A stretch of DNA of 33,969 nt from Sedimentisphaerales bacterium (GCA_016930745.1 JAFGGE010000179.1:1-33969), one strand, 5' to 3'; shown: positions 7,532 to 19,758, counted from the stretch's first letter. Numbers and translations are program-made. The notes: a model not told the origin generated them from the sequence alone.

Positions 7532-9511
7532 ATGGGACAATCCATATCCCGGAGCCTGTTTTGTCTGGTCGCTTTTCTAAGCACGGTTTCAGTGGTCCTG
7601 TCTCAGCGAAGTCCGAACATCGGATATGTTTATCCTGCCGGCGGACAGCGGGGAACCACGTTTGAAATGGCTATCGCCGGGCAGTATCTCAACGGCGTAA
7701 GCGCCGTCGATATCTCCGGATCGGGAGTCGAAGCCGCTGTCATTCAGCATGTCAAGCCTCTCAACGGGAAAGAGATTGCCCTGTTGCGGGATCGGCTCAA
7801 GGAACTGCAGGGGCTGATGGCTTCCGAAAAACAGGCTAAGGGCCAAACCGATGGACAAGACGGCCAAACAGGCAATCCGGTCCAAATAGATCGGCAGGCG
7901 ACCCAGGAAGAAATCGAAGATATCCGGGCGAAACTGGCCAATCCCAAGAACCGCAACCGGGACAATCCCCAGCTTTCGGAAGATGTTGTACTGAAGATCA
8001 AACTAGCTCCGGATGCCGAACCGGGCAGGCGGGAACTTCGGCTCAAAACCGCCGCAGGCCTGTCCAATCCGATTCCCTTTTATGTGGGGCAGTTACCGGA
8101 GTTTTCGGAAAAAGAGCCCAACGAGAAAACCACAGATACAGAAACGCTTTCCCGTTTCCCGATGGTAATCAACGGACAAATTCTGCCCGGGGATGTGGAT
8201 CGTTTTCGGCTTCGGCTGACTCGGGGGATGCGGCTGGTCGCGACGGCCTGCGCTCGGGAATTGATCCCTTATCTGGCCGATGCGGTGCCCGGCTGGTTTC
8301 AGGCCACGCTGGGGCTGTACGATGCCGACGGTCAAGAGCTGGCCTATGCGGATGACTATCGGTACCACCCCGATCCGGTTCTGCTTTGCGAGATACCGCA
8401 AGACGGCGAATATGTCCTGGAGATCAAGGACGCAATCTATCGGGGTCGTGAAGATTTTGTCTACCGCATCACCGTGGGGGAAGTTCCGTTTGTCACCAAT
8501 ATATTTCCCCTGGGCGGACCGGCCGGGGCGGCAACTACCGTCGAAGTGAAGGGCTGGAACCTGCCGGCGGATACCCTCGTTCTCCATCCTGCCGACAAGG
8601 AGCCGGATATCCTGTCGGTTGTTTTGCGCCGCGGCGATTGGGCGTCCAATCGATTGCCGTTTGCCGTAGACACGCTGCCGGAGTGCATGGAACAGGGGCC
8701 GAATCAAAAAAAAGAGCAAGCACAAAAGATATCTCTTCCTGTCATGGTGAACGGACGGATCGATTCGCCGGGCGACCGGGATCTGTTCTGCTTGGAAGGA
8801 AAACAAGGACAGGAAATCGTGGCGGAGGTCTATGCCCGCCGGCTCGCTTCCCCTTTGGATTCGCTGCTTGTGCTGACGGACGCCGACGGCAAAGAGCTGC
8901 TCGTCAACGACGACCATGAAGACAAGGGAGCGGGCCTGGTGACCCATCATGCCGATTCTTTTCTGCAGACTATATTGCCCGCCGACGGCAGGTATATCCT
9001 TTGCATTGGAGACGCCCAATACAAGGGCGGTCCTGCGTATGCCTATCGTCTTCGCATTGGCCCGCCCCGGCCGGATTTCCAGCTACGTGTAGCGCCGTCA
9101 ACCATCAATGTGCGGCCGGGCGCTACGGTCCCCATGACATTTTACGCTTTGCGAAAAGATGGATTTTCCGACGCCATCCAGATAGTTTTGAAGGATGCGC
9201 CGAATGGATTCCAGTTGAGTGGCGGGCGCATTCCCGCTGGGCAGGACCAGGCCAAACTTACGTTAAAAGTGCCGCGAACACAGCGAAAAGAAACGGTATC
9301 GCTGCGTCTGGAAGGCCGTGCGACGACTCAGGGCAGGCCGGTAATTCGCCCCGTCGTCCCGGCCGAAGACCGGATGCAAGCGTTTTTTTACCGGCATCTT
9401 GTGCCGGCCCAGGAGCTGAAAGTGGCTATCGCCGGGGCCCCTGTCGCACAAACCCAGGCCCGAAAACCGGCGGCTAAAACGGCGAATTCTTCCCAAACCA
9501 AACCGAAATAA
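7532..9511 (+). CDS. Secreted protein with two PPC (pre-peptidase C-terminal) domains
   Basis: 659 residues from the ATG at 7532. A longer open frame extends upstream to 7193 but overlaps the DUF1501 gene; this ATG is chosen because AGGAG (7521-7525) lies 6 nt ahead and a signal peptide follows at once (SLFCLVAFLSTVSVVLS). Residues 26-75 look like an IPT/TIG-type beta domain (IGYVYPAGGQRGTTFEM). About 80-145 is a charged, probably coiled-coil linker. Two PPC domains follow at about 193-315 (EKEPNEKTTDTE, DVDRFRLRL, DGEYVLEIKDAIYRG) and 387-509 (EQGPNQKKEQAQ, GDRDLFCLEGKQGQEI, DGRYILCIGDAQYKGG), with an IPT-like segment between. There is no peptidase domain. It is the last gene of the operon, 14 bp after DUF1501, so it is likely the structural or substrate-binding partner of that system. 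Confidence 0.85.
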   Translation: MGQSISRSLFCLVAFLSTVSVVLSQRSPNIGYVYPAGGQRGTTFEMAIAGQYLNGVSAVDISGSGVEAAVIQHVKPLNGKEIALLRDRLKELQGLMASEKQAKGQTDGQDGQTGNPVQIDRQATQEEIEDIRAKLANPKNRNRDNPQLSEDVVLKIKLAPDAEPGRRELRLKTAAGLSNPIPFYVGQLPEFSEKEPNEKTTDTETLSRFPMVINGQILPGDVDRFRLRLTRGMRLVATACARELIPYLADAVPGWFQATLGLYDADGQELAYADDYRYHPDPVLLCEIPQDGEYVLEIKDAIYRGREDFVYRITVGEVPFVTNIFPLGGPAGAATTVEVKGWNLPADTLVLHPADKEPDILSVVLRRGDWASNRLPFAVDTLPECMEQGPNQKKEQAQKISLPVMVNGRIDSPGDRDLFCLEGKQGQEIVAEVYARRLASPLDSLLVLTDADGKELLVNDDHEDKGAGLVTHHADSFLQTILPADGRYILCIGDAQYKGGPAYAYRLRIGPPRPDFQLRVAPSTINVRPGATVPMTFYALRKDGFSDAIQIVLKDAPNGFQLSGGRIPAGQDQAKLTLKVPRTQRKETVSLRLEGRATTQGRPVIRPVVPAEDRMQAFFYRHLVPAQELKVAIAGAPVAQTQARKPAAKTANSSQTKPK

Positions 9512-9573
9512 ACCTTTACTCGGATTTTTCTCCTTGCCGTCAAGGTCTTGGCCTTTTCCCTTTTAACGGCCCC

Positions 9574-9601
9574 TTGCATCTGTCTGTCTTCCCGTTATAA
9601 T
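9574..9601 (+). promoter_or_regulatory. Sigma70-type promoter for tyrS
   Basis: TTGCAT (9574-9579) and perfect TATAAT (9596-9601) with a 16-bp spacer. The leader to the tyrS ATG is about 50 nt, too short for a T-box. Confidence 0.75.
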
Positions 9602-9657
9602 GCCCTGTTTTCCGATTGTGGCAAGACAAAGACATTGGAAATCATTGAGAGATCGGG

Positions 9658-10866
9658 ATGAGCCGGGAGATACTCGAACAGGTAGAATCGCTCAAGCGGG
9701 GGACCGTAGAGGTCTTTACGGAGCTGGAACTGGCCCAGCGTCTGGATAAGGCCGCCAGGGAAGGCCGTCCGCTTCGCATCAAGCTGGGGATGGATCCCAC
9801 GGCCCCGGATATCCACCTTGGCCATACGGTCGTATTGCGAAAACTCCGCCAGTTTCAGGATATGGGCCACAAGGCGGTGCTGATCATCGGCGACTATACC
9901 GCGCGGATCGGCGATCCGACCGGACAGAATACCACCCGCCCCATGCTGGGAACCGAACAGATCCGGGCCAACGCCAAAACCTATTTTCAGCAGGCCGGCA
10001 AGATTCTCGATATGTCCCCCGATAAAGTGGAGATTCGCTACAACAGCGAATGGCTGGCGGACCTGAAACTGGCCGATATCATCAAGCTGACCGCTTCGAT
10101 GACCGTGGCGAGAATGCTGGAGCGGGATACGTTCGAGCTTCGCTATAAAAAGGGCGACCCGATTGGGGTCCATGAGTTTCTTTACCCGCTGATGCAGGGT
10201 TTTGATTCGGTGAGTATCAAAAGCGATGTCGAGCTGGGTGGGACGGACCAGACCTACAACAACCTGGTCGGACGGGACCTGCAGCGGCTGGATGGCCAGG
10301 AGCCGCAGATCGTTATTACCATGCCGATTCTGGTCGGGCTGGACGGCAAAGAGAAAATGAGCAAGTCCAAAGGCAATTATATCGGTGTGACAGAAGCGCC
10401 CAAGGACATGTTTGGCAAGACGATGAGCATCCCCGATGAATTGATGGATAATTATTTCACCTTGTTGACGGATGTGCCTGCCGAGCAGATTGCCATATTG
10501 ACGGATCCATTCAAAACCCATCCGAAAGAAGCCAAAGTAAAACTGGGTAAAATGATTGTTACCCAGTTTTATGATGAGGCGACCGCTGAAGCCGCCGCCG
10601 CCGAATTTGACAAGGTATTCGCCCAAAAACAGCTTCCGGACGAGATTCCGCAAGTAGCTATTGAGGCCGAGCCGATGACTGCCGCCAAGCTGGTTTTACA
10701 CTGCAAACTGGTCCATACCGGCGGAGAAGCCAAACGGATGATCCAGCAGGGCGGAGTGCGGGTTAACGATGCGCAGATCAGCGACGCCAACACCCAGATA
10801 ACTCCGGAAAACGGAATGGTCGTTCAGGTGGGCAAACGTAAATTTGCCCGGTTAATCGTCAGATGA
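9658..10866 (+). CDS. tyrS: Tyrosyl-tRNA synthetase
   Basis: 402 residues, the usual length for bacterial TyrRS. It charges tRNA-Tyr in the cytoplasm. Class I signatures are present: HLGH at about 53-56 in the sequence GMDPTAPDIHLGH, and KMSKS at about 233-237 (EKMSKSKGNYIG). Substrate-recognition motifs GDYTARIGDPTG and VELGGTDQTYN are clear. The last 65 residues form an S4 RNA-binding domain (AKRMIQQGGVRVNDAQI, VVQVGKRKFARL). The start at 9658 gives the expected N-terminus, with a weak purine-rich ribosome-binding site. It is followed after 25 bp by an unrecognised gene, probably on the same transcript. Confidence 0.98.
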   Translation: MSREILEQVESLKRGTVEVFTELELAQRLDKAAREGRPLRIKLGMDPTAPDIHLGHTVVLRKLRQFQDMGHKAVLIIGDYTARIGDPTGQNTTRPMLGTEQIRANAKTYFQQAGKILDMSPDKVEIRYNSEWLADLKLADIIKLTASMTVARMLERDTFELRYKKGDPIGVHEFLYPLMQGFDSVSIKSDVELGGTDQTYNNLVGRDLQRLDGQEPQIVITMPILVGLDGKEKMSKSKGNYIGVTEAPKDMFGKTMSIPDELMDNYFTLLTDVPAEQIAILTDPFKTHPKEAKVKLGKMIVTQFYDEATAEAAAAEFDKVFAQKQLPDEIPQVAIEAEPMTAAKLVLHCKLVHTGGEAKRMIQQGGVRVNDAQISDANTQITPENGMVVQVGKRKFARLIVR

Positions 10867-10891
10867 AACTCCAGGTTCCGCGAGGGACGGC

Positions 10892-11473
10892 ATGAAACTT
10901 CCGGAAGTCAAAGAGGCGGATAAATATACCGGCCTGTACGTAGTCGATTTTGGAGACCACTGCGGCGTGGGATTTACCGCGGGTGAGGTGGCCGAGCTTC
11001 TCGAAAGCGAGCAATTTGCAGAAGTAATGGTATACAAGATATACAATGCCCGTCCGGACGGCGGGATGGAGTTAAAGGGAGTTCGGCGGGAAGAGTTTCA
11101 TTTGGAAAAGGGGCTGTTTTTTTACGCAGCCGAGGAACAGACAGCCAGGGAGGATTGGGAACGTCTTCTGGTCTGGGCAGGGAAAACGCCCGTCCCGAGC
11201 CGGGCAAAGGTCCACCTGGCCCGCTTCCCGGATGGACATTATGTAACAGCCCTGATCTACCCGGCTGAATTCGACGAAGAGTTCAGTCAATGGCTTCTCG
11301 AAGGCAAGTACCGCACGAAAGGCCCGGTCGAGGGGGGACTGGGAGCCGTGGAACGATATTACGCCCAGAATATTGAGGTGCTTTCTCGTGAGCAGTTATT
11401 CCCTGTTACCTCGTACGAAATGTTCACAGGAAAAGAGCTTATGGACGCTACCCGACGTGTTTTTGTCCGATAA
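10892..11473 (+). CDS. Unrecognised 193-residue protein, probably co-transcribed with tyrS
   Basis: I do not recognise the family. The protein is soluble and acidic, without signal peptide, membrane segment or cysteine motif; it has a single Cys near residue 28 (GDHCGVGFTAGEVAELLES). Its composition and length look like a real gene, with good codon use through its whole length and a GAGGG ribosome-binding site (10882-10886) 5 nt before the ATG. The C-terminal part has aromatic-rich segments (AVERYYAQNIEVLS, FPVTSYEMFTGKELMDATR). It starts 25 bp after tyrS and is followed by a terminator at 11552. Context hints at a housekeeping role but nothing specific can be claimed. Confidence 0.75.
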   Translation: MKLPEVKEADKYTGLYVVDFGDHCGVGFTAGEVAELLESEQFAEVMVYKIYNARPDGGMELKGVRREEFHLEKGLFFYAAEEQTAREDWERLLVWAGKTPVPSRAKVHLARFPDGHYVTALIYPAEFDEEFSQWLLEGKYRTKGPVEGGLGAVERYYAQNIEVLSREQLFPVTSYEMFTGKELMDATRRVFVR

Positions 11474-11551
11474 AACCATGAAAAACAAACCCATTACATC
11501 CGTTCACACCCATCGGGTGTCCCGATTGGTCCTGTGGCTATCCAGGAGATT

Positions 11552-11577
11552 TCACAGGCCGGACTGTGAGGTTTTTT
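11552..11577 (+). terminator. Rho-independent terminator of the tyrS operon
   Basis: TCACAG (11552-11557) pairs with CTGTGA (11564-11569) around a 6-nt loop and is followed by AGG-like bases and TTTTTT (11572-11577). A competing upstream element CCTGTG (11531-11536) can pair with CACAGG (11553-11558) and would disrupt this stem. Confidence 0.65.
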
Positions 11578-11990
11578 CTCATTTAGAGTTTAAAAATAGT
11601 ACCCAGCGGATGGGTATCCGAATGACGGGTAAAATCAGGGATGTTTTTCGTCATAAGTGGCTTAAAAGACGATAGTTATGAGATGAATGGAGCCTGGAAA
11701 CGTCATATGTTATGCATATTTTACGCAAAAAAACAAAAAAATATCGGACCTTTTTCATTTTTTAGTATTGCAAGGGGATTGTTTTTTTGCTAAAGGATCG
11801 TTCGGTTAATAACCGATGAAGGAATAGAAAGAGTTTTCTCCCCTCCGGAAAACATCGGGCAGCTCACGTTGCTTGATGTTTTCTTTTTTATACACACATA
11901 ATTCGGGAAAGAAATAGTCCGGTTTATTTCCCCTTCCTGCGTTATTCATGCTTTCCCTTCTCTGAAAACCATGAAGAGATCGGATGGCGA
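11578..11990. other. AT-rich gene-free stretch with several hairpins
   Basis: Between the tyrS-operon terminator and the 3' end of secA. Inverted repeats: TACCCA (11600-11605)/TGGGTA (11611-11616), TCGGTT (11802-11807)/AACCGA (11811-11816), and the terminator hairpin at 11848. A/T homopolymer runs occupy 11728-11790. A reverse-strand frame of 47 codons (11806-11949) has a purine-rich sequence upstream of its ATG, but it has no recognisable motif. No strong promoter was found. Confidence 0.4.
11848..11889 (+). terminator. Second plus-strand Rho-independent terminator
   Basis: GAAAACATC (11848-11856) pairs with GATGTTTTC (11875-11883), with an inner stem GCAGC/GTTGC and loop TCAC, then TTTTTT (11884-11889). 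It faces plus-strand transcription although no plus-strand gene lies between it and the terminator at 11552. It may be a back-up terminator or end a small RNA. Confidence 0.65.
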
Positions 11991-15482
<3,492 letters not shown>

Positions 15483-15512
15483 CCTGTCCGCCTGTCTGAA
15501 TGAAAATAGTTG

Positions 15513-16067
15513 TTAGGCCCGCGTGACGTATTCGCCGGTGCGCGTGTCCACGCGGATCAGATCGCCGACCTTGATGAACGGCGGCACCTGGATTGTCAAG
15601 CCGGTCTCCATCGTTGCCGGCTTATACTGATTGGTCGCCGTGGCGCCTTTGATTTCCGGGGCTGTGTCGGTCACCTTCAGGTCCACCGTATTGGGAAGCT
15701 GGACCACGACCGGCCGGCCCTGATACATGCTGACCAGGAGCTGGCTGTTGGGCTTAAGGTACTTGGGTCCGTCGCCGAAGGCATCGTCATCCAGCGAGAT
15801 CTGGTCATAATTTTCCAGGTCCATCAGGACATGCTCGCCGGGTGAAGAATACAGGTATTCGTAATTGCGCTTCTCCAGGTAGGCATCCTCGATGTTTTCT
15901 TCGGCCCGGATGCGCTTGTCCATGATCGATCCGTCATTGAGGCTCTTGAACTTGGTCTGATAGACCGCCCCGCCCTTGCCAAGCTTGACATGCTGATAGT
16001 CAACGATGGTATACAGAATGCCGTCGATTTTGACGGTCATCCCTTTTTTCATATCCGACGCTTTCAT
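15513..16067 (-). CDS. efp: Translation elongation factor P
   Basis: 184 residues, the normal length. EF-P binds ribosomes stalled at polyproline and restores peptide-bond formation. The three-domain pattern is present: KOW-like N-domain (MKASDMKKGMTVKIDG), a middle OB domain, and the C-terminal signature KPATMETGLTIQVPPFIKVG...DTRTGEYVTRA. The loop that carries the modified residue reads HVKLGKGGAV, so a lysine (about residue 31) is kept, but the residue usually Pro before the Gly is Leu. GGAG lies 8 nt before the ATG, and a good promoter is at 16118-16146. secA follows after 30 bp. Confidence 0.95.
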   Translation of the reverse strand: MKASDMKKGMTVKIDGILYTIVDYQHVKLGKGGAVYQTKFKSLNDGSIMDKRIRAEENIEDAYLEKRNYEYLYSSPGEHVLMDLENYDQISLDDDAFGDGPKYLKPNSQLLVSMYQGRPVVVQLPNTVDLKVTDTAPEIKGATATNQYKPATMETGLTIQVPPFIKVGDLIRVDTRTGEYVTRA

Positions 16068-16117
16068 TCGTTACTCCAGAACAGGATTCATTGGCTTGTC
16101 TTTTTATCAAACCAGGC

Positions 16118-16146
16118 AGTATCGCAGAAGAGTCCAAAGAAGTCAA
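16118..16146 (-). promoter_or_regulatory. Sigma70-type promoter for efp-secA
   Basis: On the reverse strand TTGACT (16141-16146) and GATACT (16118-16123) are 17 bp apart. Predicted leader to efp about 44 nt. It diverges from the aspS promoter. Confidence 0.65.
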
Positions 16147-16207
16147 GAATCCACTGGCGTCATCTTCGGCCTTCGTCGACCCTGGTTCCTTATCCTTTGG
16201 CGGGGGA

Positions 16208-16236
16208 TTGACGTACCATCATTTTGTCGCTACAGT
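16208..16236 (+). promoter_or_regulatory. Sigma70-type promoter for aspS
   Basis: TTGACG (16208-16213) and TACAGT (16231-16236) with a 17-bp spacer. Start predicted near 16243, 45 nt before the aspS ATG at 16288. This also argues against the longer open frame that starts upstream at 16006. Confidence 0.6.
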
Positions 16237-16287
16237 ATTCGTTTTGGTTCCCGTAAAGAAAGTTATTCTGGATTGGAAAACATAAAT

Positions 16288-18111
16288 ATGCTCAAACGTA
16301 CGCATAACTGCGGGCAGCTTCGTCTCGGCGACGTGGGCGCCCAGGTCGTTCTTTCGGGCTGGGTCAACAGCTATCGGGATCACGGCAATCTGGTTTTTAT
16401 CGACTTGCGGGACCGGGAGGGGCTCACCCAGCTTGTATTCAACCCGGAAATCCGGCAAGAGGTGCACCGTATCAGCCGGGATCTTCGCTGCGAGTGGGTT
16501 ATTGCCGCCCAGGGTGTGGTTCGACCCCGCGGCCAGGGGCTGGAAAACCCCAAGCTGGCCACCGGGCAGATCGAGGTCGCCATCGACAGGATCGAGGTCC
16601 TGAACAGGGCCAAGACGCCTCCTTTTGATATCGATGTAGTAGACAAGGTTAACGAAGAACTGCGTCTTACACATCGCTATATCGATCTGCGCCGTCCCGA
16701 GATGCAGAACAAGCTTCGCATCCGCCACCGGGTGGCCAAGATCGTGCGGGACTTCTTCGACGAAGAGGGTTTCTGGGAGATCGAGACGCCCATGCTTGGC
16801 AAAAGCACGCCCGAAGGGGCTCGCGACTTTCTGGTGCCCAGCCGGCTTTATAAAGGGTCGTTTTACGCGCTGCCCCAGTCTCCCCAGCTTTTCAAGCAGA
16901 TCCTCATGGTGGCTGGCACGGACAAATATTTCCAGATCGTCCGTTGCTTCCGCGACGAGGACCCTCGCGCCGACCGGCAGGCCGAGTTCACGCAGATTGA
17001 CGTGGAGATGAGCTTTGTTCAGGCCGACGATGTGATCGGCGTCAATGAACGCCTGATCGCCCGCATTTTCAAGCATATATTGAACGTCGATCTGCCCGTA
17101 CCGGTGCCGCGAATGACGTACAAGGAGGCGATGGACAATTATGGCATCGACCGGCCCGATCTGCGTTTCGACATGAAACTCAGGGACATCAGCGACATCG
17201 CGGCCGCCTGCACGTTCAAGGTCTTTACCGGCGCTGTCGAAAAAGGCGGCATCGTCAAGGGCCTCTGCGCTCCGGGCGGGGGCAAGTTTTCCCGCAGCGA
17301 CATCGAAAAGACCCTGACCGGTTTTATCGCCGATTTCGGGGCCAAAGGTCTATCCTGGATGAAGGTGGAAAAAAATGACGATGGAACCGGTCTGATTCCG
17401 AAAAGCAGCGTTTCCAAATTCTTCACCGCCGAGCAACTGGAACAGCTTGTTTGCCGGTTTGAGGCCAAAGAAGGCGATCTGCTGCTGTTCGTCGCCGATA
17501 AGGAAGCCGTCGTAAACAAGGCCCTGGCGCCGCTACGCGTTCGGCTGGGCCATGACCTGGGCCTGATCCGTCCCGGCCAATTCAAATTTGTCTGGGTGGT
17601 GGACTTTCCCCTGTTCGAATGGAACGAGGGCGAAAAACGGTATGACTCGCTGCATCACCCCTTTACCGCGCCAATTCCCCAGGACCTTCCCAAGCTGGAT
17701 ACCGATCCGGCTTCCATCTGTTCCCAGGCCTACGATATGGTCGTAAACGGTTCAGAAATCGGGGGAGGCAGCGTTCGTATCCATGATCCGGCCGTCCAGG
17801 CCAAGGTTTTCGACCTGCTTACTATCTCCCGCCGGCAGGCCCAGGAGCGCTTCGGCTTCTTCCTTAAGGCCCTGGAATACGGCGCTCCGCCCCACGGAGG
17901 CATCGCGTTCGGGCTGGACCGTATGGTGATGCTCCTGACCGATACGGATAATATCCGCGATGTGATCGCGTTTCCCAAGACCCAGCGAGGCCAGTGCCTT
18001 CTGACCGAGGCCCCCAGTGAAGTGGACAAGGCTCAACTCGACGAACTGAACCTGCGGGTGCAGAAGCATTCGCATATGCCCACGGATCTGCAGGACCCGG
18101 CCGGCGGATAG
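16288..18111 (+). CDS. aspS: Aspartyl-tRNA synthetase (bacterial type)
   Basis: 607 residues from the ATG at 16288. The open frame is longer upstream, but that part overlaps the divergent efp gene and both promoters and looks unlike protein, while MLKRTHNCGQLRLGDVGAQV is the normal AspRS N-terminus. The enzyme charges tRNA-Asp. Anticodon-binding OB fold: residues 1-110 (LSGWVNSYRDHGNLVFIDLRD). Class II motifs: motif 2 at FRDEDPRADRQAEFTQIDVE and motif 3 at GIAFGLDRMVMLL, with flipping-loop YIDLRRPEMQ and a GAD insertion typical of the bacterial form (about 290-410). The histidine kinase gene starts 30 bp downstream with its own ribosome-binding site. No ribosome-binding site stronger than TTGGAAAA precedes aspS. 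Confidence 0.97.
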   Translation: MLKRTHNCGQLRLGDVGAQVVLSGWVNSYRDHGNLVFIDLRDREGLTQLVFNPEIRQEVHRISRDLRCEWVIAAQGVVRPRGQGLENPKLATGQIEVAIDRIEVLNRAKTPPFDIDVVDKVNEELRLTHRYIDLRRPEMQNKLRIRHRVAKIVRDFFDEEGFWEIETPMLGKSTPEGARDFLVPSRLYKGSFYALPQSPQLFKQILMVAGTDKYFQIVRCFRDEDPRADRQAEFTQIDVEMSFVQADDVIGVNERLIARIFKHILNVDLPVPVPRMTYKEAMDNYGIDRPDLRFDMKLRDISDIAAACTFKVFTGAVEKGGIVKGLCAPGGGKFSRSDIEKTLTGFIADFGAKGLSWMKVEKNDDGTGLIPKSSVSKFFTAEQLEQLVCRFEAKEGDLLLFVADKEAVVNKALAPLRVRLGHDLGLIRPGQFKFVWVVDFPLFEWNEGEKRYDSLHHPFTAPIPQDLPKLDTDPASICSQAYDMVVNGSEIGGGSVRIHDPAVQAKVFDLLTISRRQAQERFGFFLKALEYGAPPHGGIAFGLDRMVMLLTDTDNIRDVIAFPKTQRGQCLLTEAPSEVDKAQLDELNLRVQKHSHMPTDLQDPAGG

Positions 18112-18141
18112 GAACCAGGCCTTCGAACCGAGGAAGATGCC

Positions 18142-19758
18142 ATGTTTCGTCGTCTGCGCCGCAAGGTCGATAAGCTGCTGTATTGGCTGCGACTCAAACC
18201 GCTGAGTCTGGCCGAGAAATGCCGCCTGCAGTTCGGAGCGGCGGTTCTTTTAAGCCTGATTCTGGCGCTTCTGATTCCTTACCTGTGGATGGGTAAGCTT
18301 ACGCAAAAGATTGCCATTGACGCTGGTCGTGCGGTGGCCGAAACGGCGTATGAACGCCACTTTCGCATCCGTCAGGGCAACGGGCAAAGCCTGCCCGTTC
18401 TGGAAGAAAGCGGCGCCGTCAAGGATCCGAATCAGGTGACGATTCAGTGGATCCGTTTCGACAGAACCGCGCCCGACGCTCCCCTGCCCTTGCCTGACCA
18501 GGCGGCAGCGCAACTGCGGCGTCTGCTGGACGATCCCGACCGACAAGAACACGGATGGATCGACCTGGATATCCGGCCTGCTCAGAACGAATATATTCGT
18601 GTTGTATCGGCCACCGACTCCTGCCTGACGTGCCACAATCCCGAAGTTTCGCCCACTCCGTTTAACCGGAATGAAACCATTGGCGCCATTTACATCTCCA
18701 CCCCCGCCTGGGAATACTCTCGAACCCTATTGATCAACCGGGTCACCGCTATCGTAGCCGGCTTGTTGGCCGGAACCGCGGCCATGGTCGCCTTTTACGC
18801 CATTGCCCAGCGCGTTATTCTTCGCCCCATCCGGCAGCTTCGCGCCCTGGCCAACAACATCTCCGAGGGCAATCTGGAGGCCCGGTCGGCCATTCAAAGC
18901 GGCGACGAATACGAAAAACTCTCCGACGCTTTCAACCACATGCTGGATGTGCTACAGGAATCTCGAGAAAAGCTGACTATCGCCAACCGTCAGCTCGACG
19001 CCAAGATCACCGAGCTGTCCGACCGCAATATCGAGCTGTTCGAAGCCAACAAGCTCAAGAGCGAGTTTCTGGCCAATATGTCGCATGAGGTCCGCACTCC
19101 GTTGAACGCGATCCTCGGTTTTGCCCAGTTGCTCTACGAAAAACCCTCCGCGGATGTGGACAAGTCCAAACGGTATGCCCAGAACATCATCACCAGCGGA
19201 AGGTCCTTGCTGAACCTGATCAACGACCTGCTCGATCTGGCCAAGGCCGAGGCGGGCAGGATGGAGATGCACATCGAAAAGACCGCGATCGGCCATTTAT
19301 GTCGGTCGCTGATCGATTTCTTCGCGCCGATGAGCAATGAAAAACAGCTTCATGTCTCCATGACCGTAAGCGATACAATCCCTCTGATTTACACCGATGC
19401 CGGCAAGGTCCGCCAGATTCTCTATAATTTTCTCAGCAACGCCATCAAGTTCACGCCCTCCGGCGGACGAATCCGCATCTCGGCCCGTATGTTCAACGAT
19501 ACGATGGTGCGCCTCTCGGTTGCCGACACCGGACCGGGCATCGCCAGGGAGCATCACGAAGCGATATTTGAGAAATTCCGTCAGGTCGACGGCTCTCTGA
19601 CCCGCCAGGGCGACGGCTCCGGCCTGGGCCTGGCCATCTGCAAGGAATTGTCGGTTCTGTTGTGCGGGTCGGTCTCAGTGGAAAGCCGTCCCGGCCGGGG
19701 CGCTGTCTTTCATCTGGATATTCCTATCCATCTGCCCTACGCTTCGCTGATCCTCTGA
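18142..19758 (+). CDS. Membrane sensor histidine kinase with periplasmic heme-c (DUF3365-like) sensor domain
   Basis: 538 residues. A transmembrane segment at about 30-50 and another at about 203-223 enclose a periplasmic domain of about 150 residues. This resembles DUF3365/Tll0287-like sensors and holds one heme-c attachment motif, CLTCH at 161-165. Next come HAMP (about 220-275: VILRPIRQLRALANNISEGN), a coiled coil (about 270-305), HisKA with the H-box SEFLANMSHEVRTPLNAIL (phospho-accepting His about 315), and an HATPase domain with N-box (YNFLSNAIKF), G1 (DTGPGIA), F-box (IFEKFRQVDG) and G2 (GSGLGLAIC). GAGGAAG precedes the ATG. It lies 30 bp after aspS and no response regulator is adjacent. 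Family knowledge suggests redox or small-ligand sensing; the signal and target are unknown. Confidence 0.93.
   Translation: MFRRLRRKVDKLLYWLRLKPLSLAEKCRLQFGAAVLLSLILALLIPYLWMGKLTQKIAIDAGRAVAETAYERHFRIRQGNGQSLPVLEESGAVKDPNQVTIQWIRFDRTAPDAPLPLPDQAAAQLRRLLDDPDRQEHGWIDLDIRPAQNEYIRVVSATDSCLTCHNPEVSPTPFNRNETIGAIYISTPAWEYSRTLLINRVTAIVAGLLAGTAAMVAFYAIAQRVILRPIRQLRALANNISEGNLEARSAIQSGDEYEKLSDAFNHMLDVLQESREKLTIANRQLDAKITELSDRNIELFEANKLKSEFLANMSHEVRTPLNAILGFAQLLYEKPSADVDKSKRYAQNIITSGRSLLNLINDLLDLAKAEAGRMEMHIEKTAIGHLCRSLIDFFAPMSNEKQLHVSMTVSDTIPLIYTDAGKVRQILYNFLSNAIKFTPSGGRIRISARMFNDTMVRLSVADTGPGIAREHHEAIFEKFRQVDGSLTRQGDGSGLGLAICKELSVLLCGSVSVESRPGRGAVFHLDIPIHLPYASLIL

Noticed and set aside
11806..11949. 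47-codon minus-strand frame (MNNAGRGNKPDYF start) downstream of secA
   Set aside because: A purine-rich sequence precedes it, but there is no family, its frame spans two hairpins, and such a short frame in AT-rich DNA is easily chance. Kept only as a note.
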